Assembly (NCBI GenBank): GCA_003225555.1 | Contig: QIAM01000067.1 | Span: forward strand, 1-49,819 | Length of the DNA: 49,819 bases | From: Acidobacteriota bacterium | Lineage (GTDB): Bacteria; Acidobacteriota; Terriglobia; Terriglobales; Acidobacteriaceae | Direction of reading: 5' to 3' | Part shown: positions 34,474 to 42,582 of the stretch, piece by piece | How the letters are laid out: every line of letters starts with the position of its first letter | Position numbering within the stretch: position 1 is the first letter of the stretch | Program-made: the position numbers and the translations under genes | Notes under the pieces: model-generated | The model's input: only the letters and a program-made list of their open reading frames with translations | What the model was told of the DNA's origin: nothing | Database searches by the model: none

Positions 34474-36993
34474 TTACTCGTATCGCAGCGCCACCACGGG
34501 ATCGACCTTGGCCGCGCGACACGCGGGCAATACAGCCGAGGCGAAGGCGACCGCAACGATCAAGATGCACACTGCGCAGAGCGTTAGGGGATCGTAATTG
34601 GAAATTCCGAAGAGTTGCTCGCGGACCGCGCGCGCCAACACGAAACAGAGGGGCAGACCGGCTGCAAGCCCAATCGCCGCTAGACGTGCCACTTCCGACA
34701 GCACCATCCCGACGACATCGGTCCGCGTGGCGCCCAGTGTGATGCGAATGCCGATTTCGCGCGTGCGCTGACCGGTTGAATAGGCGAGCACACCGTATAT
34801 CCCGATTGCCGCTAATAACACCGCGACCACGCCGAAGCTTGTCGCCAGAAAAGCAATCACGCGCTCATCACTCAGGTTGTCCTCCACTTGTTCCTGCATC
34901 GTGCGGAAAGCGTCAAGCACCAGCTTCGAATCGAGCGCCTGCATCGCCGCGCGAATGGTAGATTCCGCCGCTTTCGGGTCTTGCCAAGTGCGCACGTAAA
35001 AAGTCATCCCGAAGCGATAGACTGGCCCCAGTTGCGGATCTTGCAGATAAGGAGTGAAAACAGTCCGACGCACATCCTCGCGGACGGTCGTGTGCTTAGC
35101 GTCTTTTACGACGCCGACAATTTCAACATCGGGCGTAACATCGCCCGCGCCAGCACAGAAGTAATGTCCCAACGCGTCCTGCGGCCCGCCAAAATAGCGG
35201 CGCGCGAAGCTCTCGTTTACAACCGCAATTTTGTGTGTTCCAACATGATCGGATTGCTCGATTTCCCGGCCGGCGAGTAGAGGTGTTTTCATTGTCGAGA
35301 AATATCCGGGGCTCACTCGTGCCCACTCCACATTCATGTGATCATCGTCGGCGGAACGATAACCGGCGATAGTGATGTTGTTTCCCCAATTGTTGTTGGC
35401 GAGTTCGGGATCGTTGGTAGCCGCAGCGGACTGCAGTCCTGGGAGGCCTGACAGCTTTTCCAGGATTTGTTGATACAACGCGACGGTCTGAGTATCTTCG
35501 TATCCTGCGAGCTTCGGATCGACGGTAAATGTGACTAGATGGCCAGTCGTGAATCCGACGTCAAGGCCTCTCAGATTCTGCAGCGTCCGCACAAACAGCC
35601 CAGCGCCGACGAGTAACAGAAGGCTGAGCGCGATTTGTGCGGCAACGGTCGCGCGGCGCAGATGAATCGAGCCCCTGGCAATAACAGCTGCTTGCTCCTT
35701 CAGGGCCTGAGTTAATTCCGTCCGCCCGAATTGGAACGCCGGCGCCAAACTGAACAGGACACTCACAAACAGCGCTAGCCCAAAGTTGAATGCCAGAATG
35801 CGCAAGTCAGGACGGGGGCTGAATGCAAACTGACCGCGCCCGACTCCCCAAATTGTGCCAATCAGCACCGCCGCAATCTGGGGAGCTAGAAAGATGCCTA
35901 TTGCACCACCAGCGAGTCCGAGCAATGAGCCTTCGGCCAAAAGTTGCTGGACCAAGCGCGTCCGCTGTGCGCCAAGCGCATAGCGAACGGAGATTTCTCG
36001 TGTGCGTCGCGCCACTCGCACCAGCAAAAGGCTGGCTACGTTCGTGCACGACATTAAAGCCATTAGCGCAGCCATGCCCATAACGATAAAAAGCGTCGTG
36101 GGTACAGTTCCATGTACCGGCACACCTTTAGAGCCATCATCCAGAAAAAGATGAGAGTTGGTCAGGAACGCATCGCGAAAACGTTGCGAGCTGTGGCCAA
36201 GCTGCTTCAACTCATCTGCGCGAGTCGAATGCCAAAGCTGATCGATCCCTGCCTGAGCCTGGGCGCGAGTGAATCCCGGCTTGAGGCTGGCAACAATGTT
36301 TAGCCACCTGGAGCGCCGCTCTTCGAGATCATTCCAAGCGGGCGTAATCTCGGACTTCATCGTCATCGGGACAAAAACCGCAGGGTTGTCTCCGCCTACC
36401 GCGCTATGAAACCCAGGGGGAGCAACACCAATCACGGTGAAAGGGTGGCCATTGATGGAAATACTCTGATTCACAATCTTCGCGTCGGAACCAAAGCGGC
36501 GCTGCCAATAATGGAAGCTGAGTACGGTTACCGGATTCCCGTCTTCTGCAAGATCATCGGAGGCCACCAACAGACGGCCGAGCGACGGCTGTAATCCAAG
36601 CACGTCGAAGTAATTGCCCGAGACCAATTCCGCATCCGCAAGGTCTGGCTGGTTGTGCCATTGCACCCCGATCTGAGCCCAACTGGTTGCGATCAACCCA
36701 CTGAACACTGAATTGTGATCCCGTAAGTCGCGGTACATGGGATAGGAAAATACGAGGCTCGAATCGCCACGCGCGTGTGTGCTTCCGGAATCCTCGCCCG
36801 CGAAGCGCAAGACGACGAGACGGCTCGGCCCTTTCACCGGCAAACTGCGCAGAAGTGCCTGATCGAGCAGCGTGAAAATCGCCGTATTTGCGCCGATGCC
36901 TAGCGCCAGCGTGAGCACCGCCACAAACGTGAACGCAGGCGACTTTCGCAGCAGCCTCAAACCGTATCGAAGGTCTTCAATTATCGTTCTCAC
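34474..36993 (-). CDS. ADOP-type ABC transporter permease (double MacB periplasmic core / FtsX)
   Basis: The product is 839 aa from GTG 36993 (AAGGTGAG upstream). It has the acidobacterial duplicated layout: an N-terminal DLRYGLRLLRKSPAFTFVAV and LTLALGIGANTAIFTLLD segment (first TM), MacB periplasmic core domain about 50-270 and FtsX membrane segments about 300-440; then the second periplasmic core about 470-690 (LQSAAATNDPELANNNWGNN) and the last FtsX block (VLLAAIGIYGVLAYSTGQRTREIGI, VLARAVREQL, VLPACRAAKVDPVVALRYE). It resides in the inner membrane, probably working as a mechanotransmission permease in efflux or cell-surface processes. No ATPase gene is next to it, so it must use a partner elsewhere. 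It is full length. Confidence 0.9.
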   Translation of the reverse strand: MRTIIEDLRYGLRLLRKSPAFTFVAVLTLALGIGANTAIFTLLDQALLRSLPVKGPSRLVVLRFAGEDSGSTHARGDSSLVFSYPMYRDLRDHNSVFSGLIATSWAQIGVQWHNQPDLADAELVSGNYFDVLGLQPSLGRLLVASDDLAEDGNPVTVLSFHYWQRRFGSDAKIVNQSISINGHPFTVIGVAPPGFHSAVGGDNPAVFVPMTMKSEITPAWNDLEERRSRWLNIVASLKPGFTRAQAQAGIDQLWHSTRADELKQLGHSSQRFRDAFLTNSHLFLDDGSKGVPVHGTVPTTLFIVMGMAALMALMSCTNVASLLLVRVARRTREISVRYALGAQRTRLVQQLLAEGSLLGLAGGAIGIFLAPQIAAVLIGTIWGVGRGQFAFSPRPDLRILAFNFGLALFVSVLFSLAPAFQFGRTELTQALKEQAAVIARGSIHLRRATVAAQIALSLLLLVGAGLFVRTLQNLRGLDVGFTTGHLVTFTVDPKLAGYEDTQTVALYQQILEKLSGLPGLQSAAATNDPELANNNWGNNITIAGYRSADDDHMNVEWARVSPGYFSTMKTPLLAGREIEQSDHVGTHKIAVVNESFARRYFGGPQDALGHYFCAGAGDVTPDVEIVGVVKDAKHTTVREDVRRTVFTPYLQDPQLGPVYRFGMTFYVRTWQDPKAAESTIRAAMQALDSKLVLDAFRTMQEQVEDNLSDERVIAFLATSFGVVAVLLAAIGIYGVLAYSTGQRTREIGIRITLGATRTDVVGMVLSEVARLAAIGLAAGLPLCFVLARAVREQLFGISNYDPLTLCAVCILIVAVAFASAVLPACRAAKVDPVVALRYE

Positions 36994-37341
36994 GCTCTCA
37001 CCTTGAAACTTTCACTCGTATCACAGTGCAACCACCATTGGCCCCGATTCGAGAAATGGCAGCACTTTGCTTTCCAACCTTTTGCTTGTTTAGTAGTTGT
37101 ATTTTGTTGTGTGTAAAATCCCGCTTGTGCTTCCCAATTGTCCGATTCCGCCTAGCTGCGTCCAAAACCGGACACTAGTTTGGAACGAGAAAGGCGAGGG
37201 TACCGGGTTGGATCGAGAGTGGTTGGTCGGCCGGAAACTATGCAGCAAGGTGGTGTAACCTTCTTCTTCTACGATTCTATCGACCTGTCTCGATATTGGC
37301 CTGTGGAGGCCAGGCGAGGAGGAAAGTTCGAAAATCGTCCT
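36994..37341. other. Intergenic region upstream of the ADOP gene
   Basis: It holds the promoter region of the minus-strand ADOP gene and, at its right end, a degenerate T-arm-like segment (GTTCGAAAATC near 37326-37336) that leads into the second copy of the tRNA-Pro 3' end. No gene is supported; short frames here lack any family signal. Confidence 0.35.
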
Positions 37342-37358
37342 CTCTCCCCGACCAATTC
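37342..37358 (+). repeat. 17-bp direct repeat, copy 2 (tRNA-Pro 3' end)
   Basis: The sequence is identical to 34237-34253. Here the tRNA acceptor strand is complete in length: CCTCT (37339-37343), CTCCCCG (37344-37350), A, CCA (37352-37354). The T loop before it is altered, and no 5' half is present. Confidence 0.65.
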
Positions 37359-37584
37359 TTTCTAGCACTTAGATTGCACTGCTCTTTGCGTCTCAATCTC
37401 TACTGTCGACATTGTAGACGGTGCAGCCTGAGACCGGGGCTCAGACACCAAGACCTTGAATTCATTGAGTGCGCGAGAGCCACAAAGATGGCTGCCTGCC
37501 TTGCGGAGAATCCGATCTTTGCACGACGCGGCTAAGCTTGTATCCTTGGCTGGACGGTACGTGTTCGCCAGTCGCTGGCCTTAG

Positions 37585-39504
37585 TTGTTCAGAGAATCGG
37601 CCCCACTGCAAACTTCCTGTGGATTCCAGGCTCTTAGTTTGTATCGCGAGGAAACTAAATCCGCACAAGCGTCGGCCATAGCCCAACTGGGAAACTGCAC
37701 GCGGAGCGTCGACGCCAATTCTAGAAGAATCGGCACGGGAATCTTTCTCGCTGCTCAACTGACACTGTGCCTGCTGTGGGGCTCTCCCAGCCTGCCTGGC
37801 CAAATCGCGTCCGCCAGTCCGGTCCCCGCGCGCCATCAGGCAGCGCAGCCCCGCCGAGCCGCTCCGGGCAAGGGGCCCGCGAAAACGGGGAGGCCGGCCG
37901 CATCGGCGATCCAGTTCGAGAACGTCGTCGAACAATCGAAGATCAAGTTCAAGCTCAAGAACAGCGTCAGTCCTCAGCGATACACGTTTGAAACCATGAC
38001 TGGCGGAGTAGCCGTCTTCGATTACAACAACGACGGTTTGCTGGACATCTTCTTTACCAATGGTGCGGCCATTCCGTCGCTGGAAAAGAGCGATCCCAGT
38101 TATTCGAACCGGCTCTTCCGCAACAGCGGGGACGGTACCTTCACCGATGTCACTGAGAAAGCCGGCCTGCAGGGTATCGGCTATTCGATGGGTGAGGGTG
38201 TCGGCGACTATGACAACGATGGATTTGTCGATCTTTATGTCACCGGTGTTAACCGCAACCAGCTTCTCCATAACAACGGCGACGGCACATTCACCGACGT
38301 AACCGAGAAAGCGGGAGTCGCCGGTATCGTCCCAAAGCTCGGCAAGGCATGGTCGGTGGCTGCCGGATGGTTCGATTACAACAACGACGGACTGCTCGAT
38401 CTTTTGGTAGTGAACTACCTCAATTACAGCATCAAGACGGCATCTCTCTGCGTTCAGGAAGGACGTCCGGCATACTGCTCGCCGGTCGATTTTCTGGGGA
38501 TGCCGAACATCCTCTACCGCAACAATGGCGACGGTACTTTTACCGATGTCTCGGAACAGTCCCACATCTCCCGGTACGTTGGCAAAGGGATGGGTGTAGC
38601 GTTTGCCGACTATGACAACGATGGATTTACCGATATTTTCGTTTCCAACGATACCTTTGAGAACTATCTCTTCCACAATAACCGGGACGGAACCTTTACC
38701 AATGTCGCGCTGCCCGCCGGGGTGGCGTACAACTCATTCGGCAACGCCATAGCCGGGATGGGCGCGGATTTCCGGGATATCGACAACGATGGAAAGCCGG
38801 ATATTTTTGAAACGGCGATGTTCGGGGAGAGTTTCCCCCTCTATAGGAATCTCGGGGAGGGTCAGTTTCAAGATATTACCGGCACGGCAGGACTGATCAC
38901 CATGACCAGCCGGTCAACGGCCTGGGGCGTGGGAATCTTCGACTTCGACAACGACGGGAACAAGGACCTGTTCACCGCCAACGCCGACATTCTGGATAAT
39001 GCCATGGAGCTGGCGCACCGTCCTTACCCGCTTCCCAATCGTGTATTTCGCAACAAAGGCGATCTGACCTTCGAAGATATGAGTTCCAAGGCGGGACGGT
39101 CCTTCGCAGTTCCAGCCGCGCATCGCGCCGCGGCCTTCGGCGACCTTAACAACGACGGCAGGATTGATGTCGTCGTGACAGTTCTGAACGGGCCGCCGGA
39201 AATATGGATGAACCGTTCTAGCAGTCAGAACCACTGGATCATTCTGAAACTGGCCGGCGTCAAATCCAACCGCGACGGTCTGGGAACAAAAGTTAAGATA
39301 ACAACTTCTCTGGGCACCCAGTACAACCAGGCGACCACGGCGGTCAGCTACAACTCTGCCAGCGACAAGCGCGTACATTTCGGGCTGGGCTCGGCCGGCG
39401 TCGTGGAGACCATTGAACTCACATGGCCGAGCGGGATCAAGCAAGTCCTGAAAAAAGTCAAAGCGGACCAGATCCTTACCGTGACGGAGAGCGCGTCCCC
39501 ATGA
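37585..39504 (+). CDS. CRTAC1-like secreted protein: VCBS/FG-GAP repeats plus ASPIC/UnbV domain
   Basis: The frame is open from TTG 37585; TTG 37639 is an alternative, and no ATG or GTG lies before the signal sequence, so the start is uncertain. The signal peptide core is GIFLAAQLTLCLLWGSPSLPG at about residues 50-70, given here in parts, followed by a Pro/Ala-rich linker. VCBS/FG-GAP repeats cover about 125-510 (DYNNDGLLDIFFTNG, DYDNDGFVDLYVTG, DYDNDGFTDIFVSND, DIDNDGKPDIFET, DFDNDGNKDLFTAN). The ASPIC/UnbV domain is at about 545-630 (HWIILKLAGV, LGTKVKI, HFGLGSAG, LTWPSG). It converges on a TPR gene with 12 bases between stops. Role as in the paralogues: a secreted propeller-like binding protein of unknown ligand. 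Confidence 0.88.
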   Translation: MFRESAPLQTSCGFQALSLYREETKSAQASAIAQLGNCTRSVDANSRRIGTGIFLAAQLTLCLLWGSPSLPGQIASASPVPARHQAAQPRRAAPGKGPAKTGRPAASAIQFENVVEQSKIKFKLKNSVSPQRYTFETMTGGVAVFDYNNDGLLDIFFTNGAAIPSLEKSDPSYSNRLFRNSGDGTFTDVTEKAGLQGIGYSMGEGVGDYDNDGFVDLYVTGVNRNQLLHNNGDGTFTDVTEKAGVAGIVPKLGKAWSVAAGWFDYNNDGLLDLLVVNYLNYSIKTASLCVQEGRPAYCSPVDFLGMPNILYRNNGDGTFTDVSEQSHISRYVGKGMGVAFADYDNDGFTDIFVSNDTFENYLFHNNRDGTFTNVALPAGVAYNSFGNAIAGMGADFRDIDNDGKPDIFETAMFGESFPLYRNLGEGQFQDITGTAGLITMTSRSTAWGVGIFDFDNDGNKDLFTANADILDNAMELAHRPYPLPNRVFRNKGDLTFEDMSSKAGRSFAVPAAHRAAAFGDLNNDGRIDVVVTVLNGPPEIWMNRSSSQNHWIILKLAGVKSNRDGLGTKVKITTSLGTQYNQATTAVSYNSASDKRVHFGLGSAGVVETIELTWPSGIKQVLKKVKADQILTVTESASP

Positions 39505-39516
39505 GCTGCACGGTTG

Positions 39517-41208
39517 TTATTTTTGTGCGAGATTGGCCGACAAACGGTGCGCGAGGTCCGTTTGTCCATTGCGCTGGAGAAGGTCGATCAGGTCTTTCAT
39601 GACTTGAGGGTTGTTTCTGCCATACGCCGCAACCGTTTCGGCAGTCAGGTTGGCCTCCGACACTTTTCCAATGTGAAAATAGGAATCACAAAGCATGTAA
39701 AGCAATTCCGGAGTCTTGATCTTGGACTTCGCCAGTTGCTCGGCCGCATCGGACCATCGCCCCTGGTGGTAGCGAACCTCCCCTATTTCGGCAATCGCCA
39801 TCTGATAGCTCGGATCGTTGTCGAGTTCCGCCTTAAACTCCTTCTCGGCCCGGCTCAGGTCGCCTAACTTCAGCGCCAGGATTCCCTCATAGGTATGGGC
39901 TCCTCGGACGGTGGGCTGAATGTCCAGCGCGTGATGAAGGTTGCGCAGCCCATCCTCCGAATTTCCCATGAAGAGATATAGTGTCCCAATAAACACATAG
40001 GCATCGGCAGGAGTGGAGCCTGTTCCCTTGAAGTGTTCCCGATACAGCCGCAAAGCATCCTCTTCGCGATGGTCTGCTAGCAATTGACGGGCCTGCGCTT
40101 TGATGGGGCCTTCGCGTCCTTCGTTCTCCGCGGTGCGAGCGAACGTCGCCTGTTGCATCATCAACTGGTGCAGCGCCGCCTCGTGCTCGGCGTCCTCCAT
40201 GCTGCCCATTCCTGCAAACGCCCGTGACAGATAGAAATGAGCCAGGAGCCGCGCGGGGTCGAGCCGCAATACCGTTTGCAATCGATCAACGGCGGCGGGA
40301 TAGTTCTTCAGTTCCAGTTCGCATTGGCCAAGGCCCAACAGCGACTCCACGTCAGCGGACTTTAATGCGAGGGCGCGTTCAAATGCATTCCTGGCGTCTT
40401 GCCATTTGGCGAGCTTCATATCCACTGTGGCCAGCAATCGCAAGGCGGTCACATCGTTGGGCTGGAGTTCGACTGCCCGCGTGGCATGCTGGGCGGTACC
40501 CACAAGGTCCATCAATTTGTAGTCGGCCGCGGCGATGTCGTAATCAATCCGCGGCAGCGTCTGATCCGAACGTTGTGCCTTAAGTAGCCACTTCAGCCCG
40601 GCCCCGCAGTCCCACGTGCTGCATAGCAGTTCTCCGTACTTCTGCCACACTGATGGGTTGTCGGGTTCGGCCTTCAAACTGAGCCGGATGGCGCGCAACG
40701 CCAGTTCGTCCTCACCGTTCAGGTGGTAGGCCTGGGCAAGGTAATACTGTGCGTCCCCGTCACCGGGAAGAATCCGCACGCACTGCTGCAGCAGCTTGAG
40801 GGCCTCTGCCGTTTGTCCCCCAGCCAGTTTGTAGATGCCTGTTTTCAGCAGGAGATCTCCGTCGCGGGGCGCGAGCTTCAGCGCCTGTTCATAGGCGGCC
40901 GCCGCTTCGGAAATCCGGCCTGCTTCCTCCAGCAACATGGCCTTCAGCTTGATTGCCGGCGCGAAATCCGGATGCTGATCGAGCAAGCGGAGCACGAGAT
41001 TCATTGCACCCTGCCTGTCGCCGTGCTTGGCCAGGGAGAGTGCTTGATGGACTTCCTGCATCAGGGGCGAGACGGCGGGGCGGCCCTTGTTTTGCGCGTG
41101 AAGAGTCGCGCCTCCAGCAAATAGAGCCGCCAAAAGCACGACTGCACGGAGACGATTTGCAGGCCAGGGGGCAGACACTTTGTACAGGAATACAACGAGA
41201 GGCAGCAT
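39517..41208 (-). CDS. Large exported TPR repeat protein
   Basis: I choose ATG 41208 (AGGGGAAAGG directly upstream), giving 563 aa; the frame reaches back to 41316 into the end of the preceding gene. Residues 18-39 form a signal peptide (NRLRAVVLLAALFAGGATLHAQ in two parts). TPR units fill about residues 60-550, with clear helix pairs such as PADAYVFIGTLYLFMGNSED and LLYMLCDSYFHIGKVSEANL. No catalytic residues are seen. It is second in the minus-strand row receptor-TPR-TPR, 88 bases after the other TPR gene, and converges on the CRTAC1 gene. Confidence 0.87.
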   Translation of the reverse strand: MLPLVVFLYKVSAPWPANRLRAVVLLAALFAGGATLHAQNKGRPAVSPLMQEVHQALSLAKHGDRQGAMNLVLRLLDQHPDFAPAIKLKAMLLEEAGRISEAAAAYEQALKLAPRDGDLLLKTGIYKLAGGQTAEALKLLQQCVRILPGDGDAQYYLAQAYHLNGEDELALRAIRLSLKAEPDNPSVWQKYGELLCSTWDCGAGLKWLLKAQRSDQTLPRIDYDIAAADYKLMDLVGTAQHATRAVELQPNDVTALRLLATVDMKLAKWQDARNAFERALALKSADVESLLGLGQCELELKNYPAAVDRLQTVLRLDPARLLAHFYLSRAFAGMGSMEDAEHEAALHQLMMQQATFARTAENEGREGPIKAQARQLLADHREEDALRLYREHFKGTGSTPADAYVFIGTLYLFMGNSEDGLRNLHHALDIQPTVRGAHTYEGILALKLGDLSRAEKEFKAELDNDPSYQMAIAEIGEVRYHQGRWSDAAEQLAKSKIKTPELLYMLCDSYFHIGKVSEANLTAETVAAYGRNNPQVMKDLIDLLQRNGQTDLAHRLSANLAQK

Positions 41209-41296
41209 CGCCTTTCCCCTGCGCCTCCCGCCTCGATCTCGGAGAAATTCAGCCGGCAACACCTGTGACGCTCCGGCGATGCTTATCGTTTCAGTC

Positions 41297-42481
41297 CTAT
41301 GGTTGATCCGGCTCACCGGTTCGGATTTCTTTGGGTTGAATCTGCAATTCCTTATAGAGTACCTGCAACTTCTCTTTCATCTCCTTAAATTTCTTGTAGA
41401 GGTCCACCTCGCGCTGCGCATCGTCCACGCGCCCCATCCGCCGATAGACCATTGCGAGGCGATAGTGCGCGGCGGCATTGGTGGGCTCCAGTTGGACGGC
41501 ATCCTCGAGCAGCGGCAGCGCCTTGTCCGCTTGATTCATCTCCATCAGCGTCTTGGCCAATCCAAGCTTGGCCTCGGCATCGGCCGGCTGCAGTTCGACG
41601 GCTTTCGTGTATTGCTTGTAAGCCTGCTCGATATTTCCTTTTTGCGCATCCATCTCGGCCAGCCTGAGGATCGCCTTCTGATCCTGAGGATTTTCCAGCA
41701 ATGCGGTGTGGTATTCCTGTTCGGCTTCTTTCTTTAGGTCGGTCGACGTATGAAGCAGCTCGGCTAATTCGAAATGAACGCCCGGAAGATGGGGATTGAT
41801 GGCAATTGCTTTGCGGTACTGTGCGATGGCGGCGTCGGTATTGCCCTGCCTGGCGTCTTCGTGAGCCAGCGACTGATGCATCTGCGCGGAGTCCGGCGCA
41901 GCCAGCGACAGTGCGAGCAACGATTCACCCGCAAGATCGGAATAGGTGCGATAGGCGGCGTAGAGCACCTCCGCGTTATCGGGCGCCGCCTTCTTTAACG
42001 GCCCGAAGAGGGCCGCAGCTTTGTCCAGGTCGCCACTTTGCGCGTAGAGACCGACCAACTCCAGCCCAAGCTGCGCTTGAAAGCGCGGGTCCTGAAGCGA
42101 AGGGAAAGCCGCTTCCATATCCTTGCGCGCGTTGGCAAAGTCCAGCGTGCGGCTCTCGGCCATTCCCAGCAAGCCTTGAATCTTCGTCAGGCCCGGCTGT
42201 CGCTCGAGCGCGGCGCGAAAGTGGGGAATGGAATCGGCGGCCTTTCCCTGAAAGAACAGCAGAACGCCCAGGTTGGCCTGCGCATCCACATTTTCAGGAT
42301 CGATGGCCACGGCGGCCTGAAACTCCGGGATCGCCAGAGCCGGCTGCCTGGCATCGAGGTAGGAGTGCGCCTTTTGCACGTGCGCGGCAAATTCCTGCTG
42401 CTTGTCGCCTGACGCCTGCGAGAGACACAGTCCAACTCCCAGCAGGAGGACGAACCCAGCTATTCCCAGCTTAACCATCAT
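41297..42481 (-). CDS. Exported TPR repeat protein
   Basis: The product is 394 aa from the ATGATG at 42481/42478; the TTG at 42526 would lie in the preceding terminator region. Residues 1-22 form a signal peptide (MVKLGIAGFVLLLGVGLCLSQ). TPR units fill residues 30-360. Residues near 195-240 contain APDSAQMHQSLAHEDARQG and AINPHLPGVHFELAELL, the same blocks as in the module A TPR gene at 3974, indicating a shared subfamily. The C terminus is a charged coiled-coil-like stretch (YKKFKEMKEKLQVLYKELQ). A strong terminator separates it from the upstream receptor gene. Confidence 0.87.
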   Translation of the reverse strand: MMVKLGIAGFVLLLGVGLCLSQASGDKQQEFAAHVQKAHSYLDARQPALAIPEFQAAVAIDPENVDAQANLGVLLFFQGKAADSIPHFRAALERQPGLTKIQGLLGMAESRTLDFANARKDMEAAFPSLQDPRFQAQLGLELVGLYAQSGDLDKAAALFGPLKKAAPDNAEVLYAAYRTYSDLAGESLLALSLAAPDSAQMHQSLAHEDARQGNTDAAIAQYRKAIAINPHLPGVHFELAELLHTSTDLKKEAEQEYHTALLENPQDQKAILRLAEMDAQKGNIEQAYKQYTKAVELQPADAEAKLGLAKTLMEMNQADKALPLLEDAVQLEPTNAAAHYRLAMVYRRMGRVDDAQREVDLYKKFKEMKEKLQVLYKELQIQPKEIRTGEPDQP

Positions 42482-42532
42482 TCTGAACCGTCCAGATTCA
42501 TGGGGTGAATCATTAGTATGACGCAAAAAAGA

Positions 42533-42558
42533 AGAGACGGCGACGAATCGCCGTCTCT
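42533..42558 (-). terminator. Strong intrinsic terminator of the module C receptor gene
   Basis: An 11-bp perfect stem (42533-42543 with 42548-42558, arms AGAGACGGCGA / TCGCCGTCTCT) closes a CGAA loop. On the minus strand it is followed by CTTCTTTTTT, giving a canonical rho-independent terminator 25 bases after the receptor stop at 42583. It separates receptor from TPR transcription, so the TPR gene needs its own promoter or read-through. Confidence 0.9.
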
Positions 42559-42582
42559 GGTGGAGGTTGAACTTGCCTGGTA

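Noticed and set aside
37462..38676. 404-codon minus-strand frame over the module C CRTAC1 gene
   Set aside because: It is the antisense of repeated D-x-D-x-D-G codons, giving V/I/D-rich low-complexity sequence; no ribosome-binding site or family signal, while the plus-strand gene is clear.
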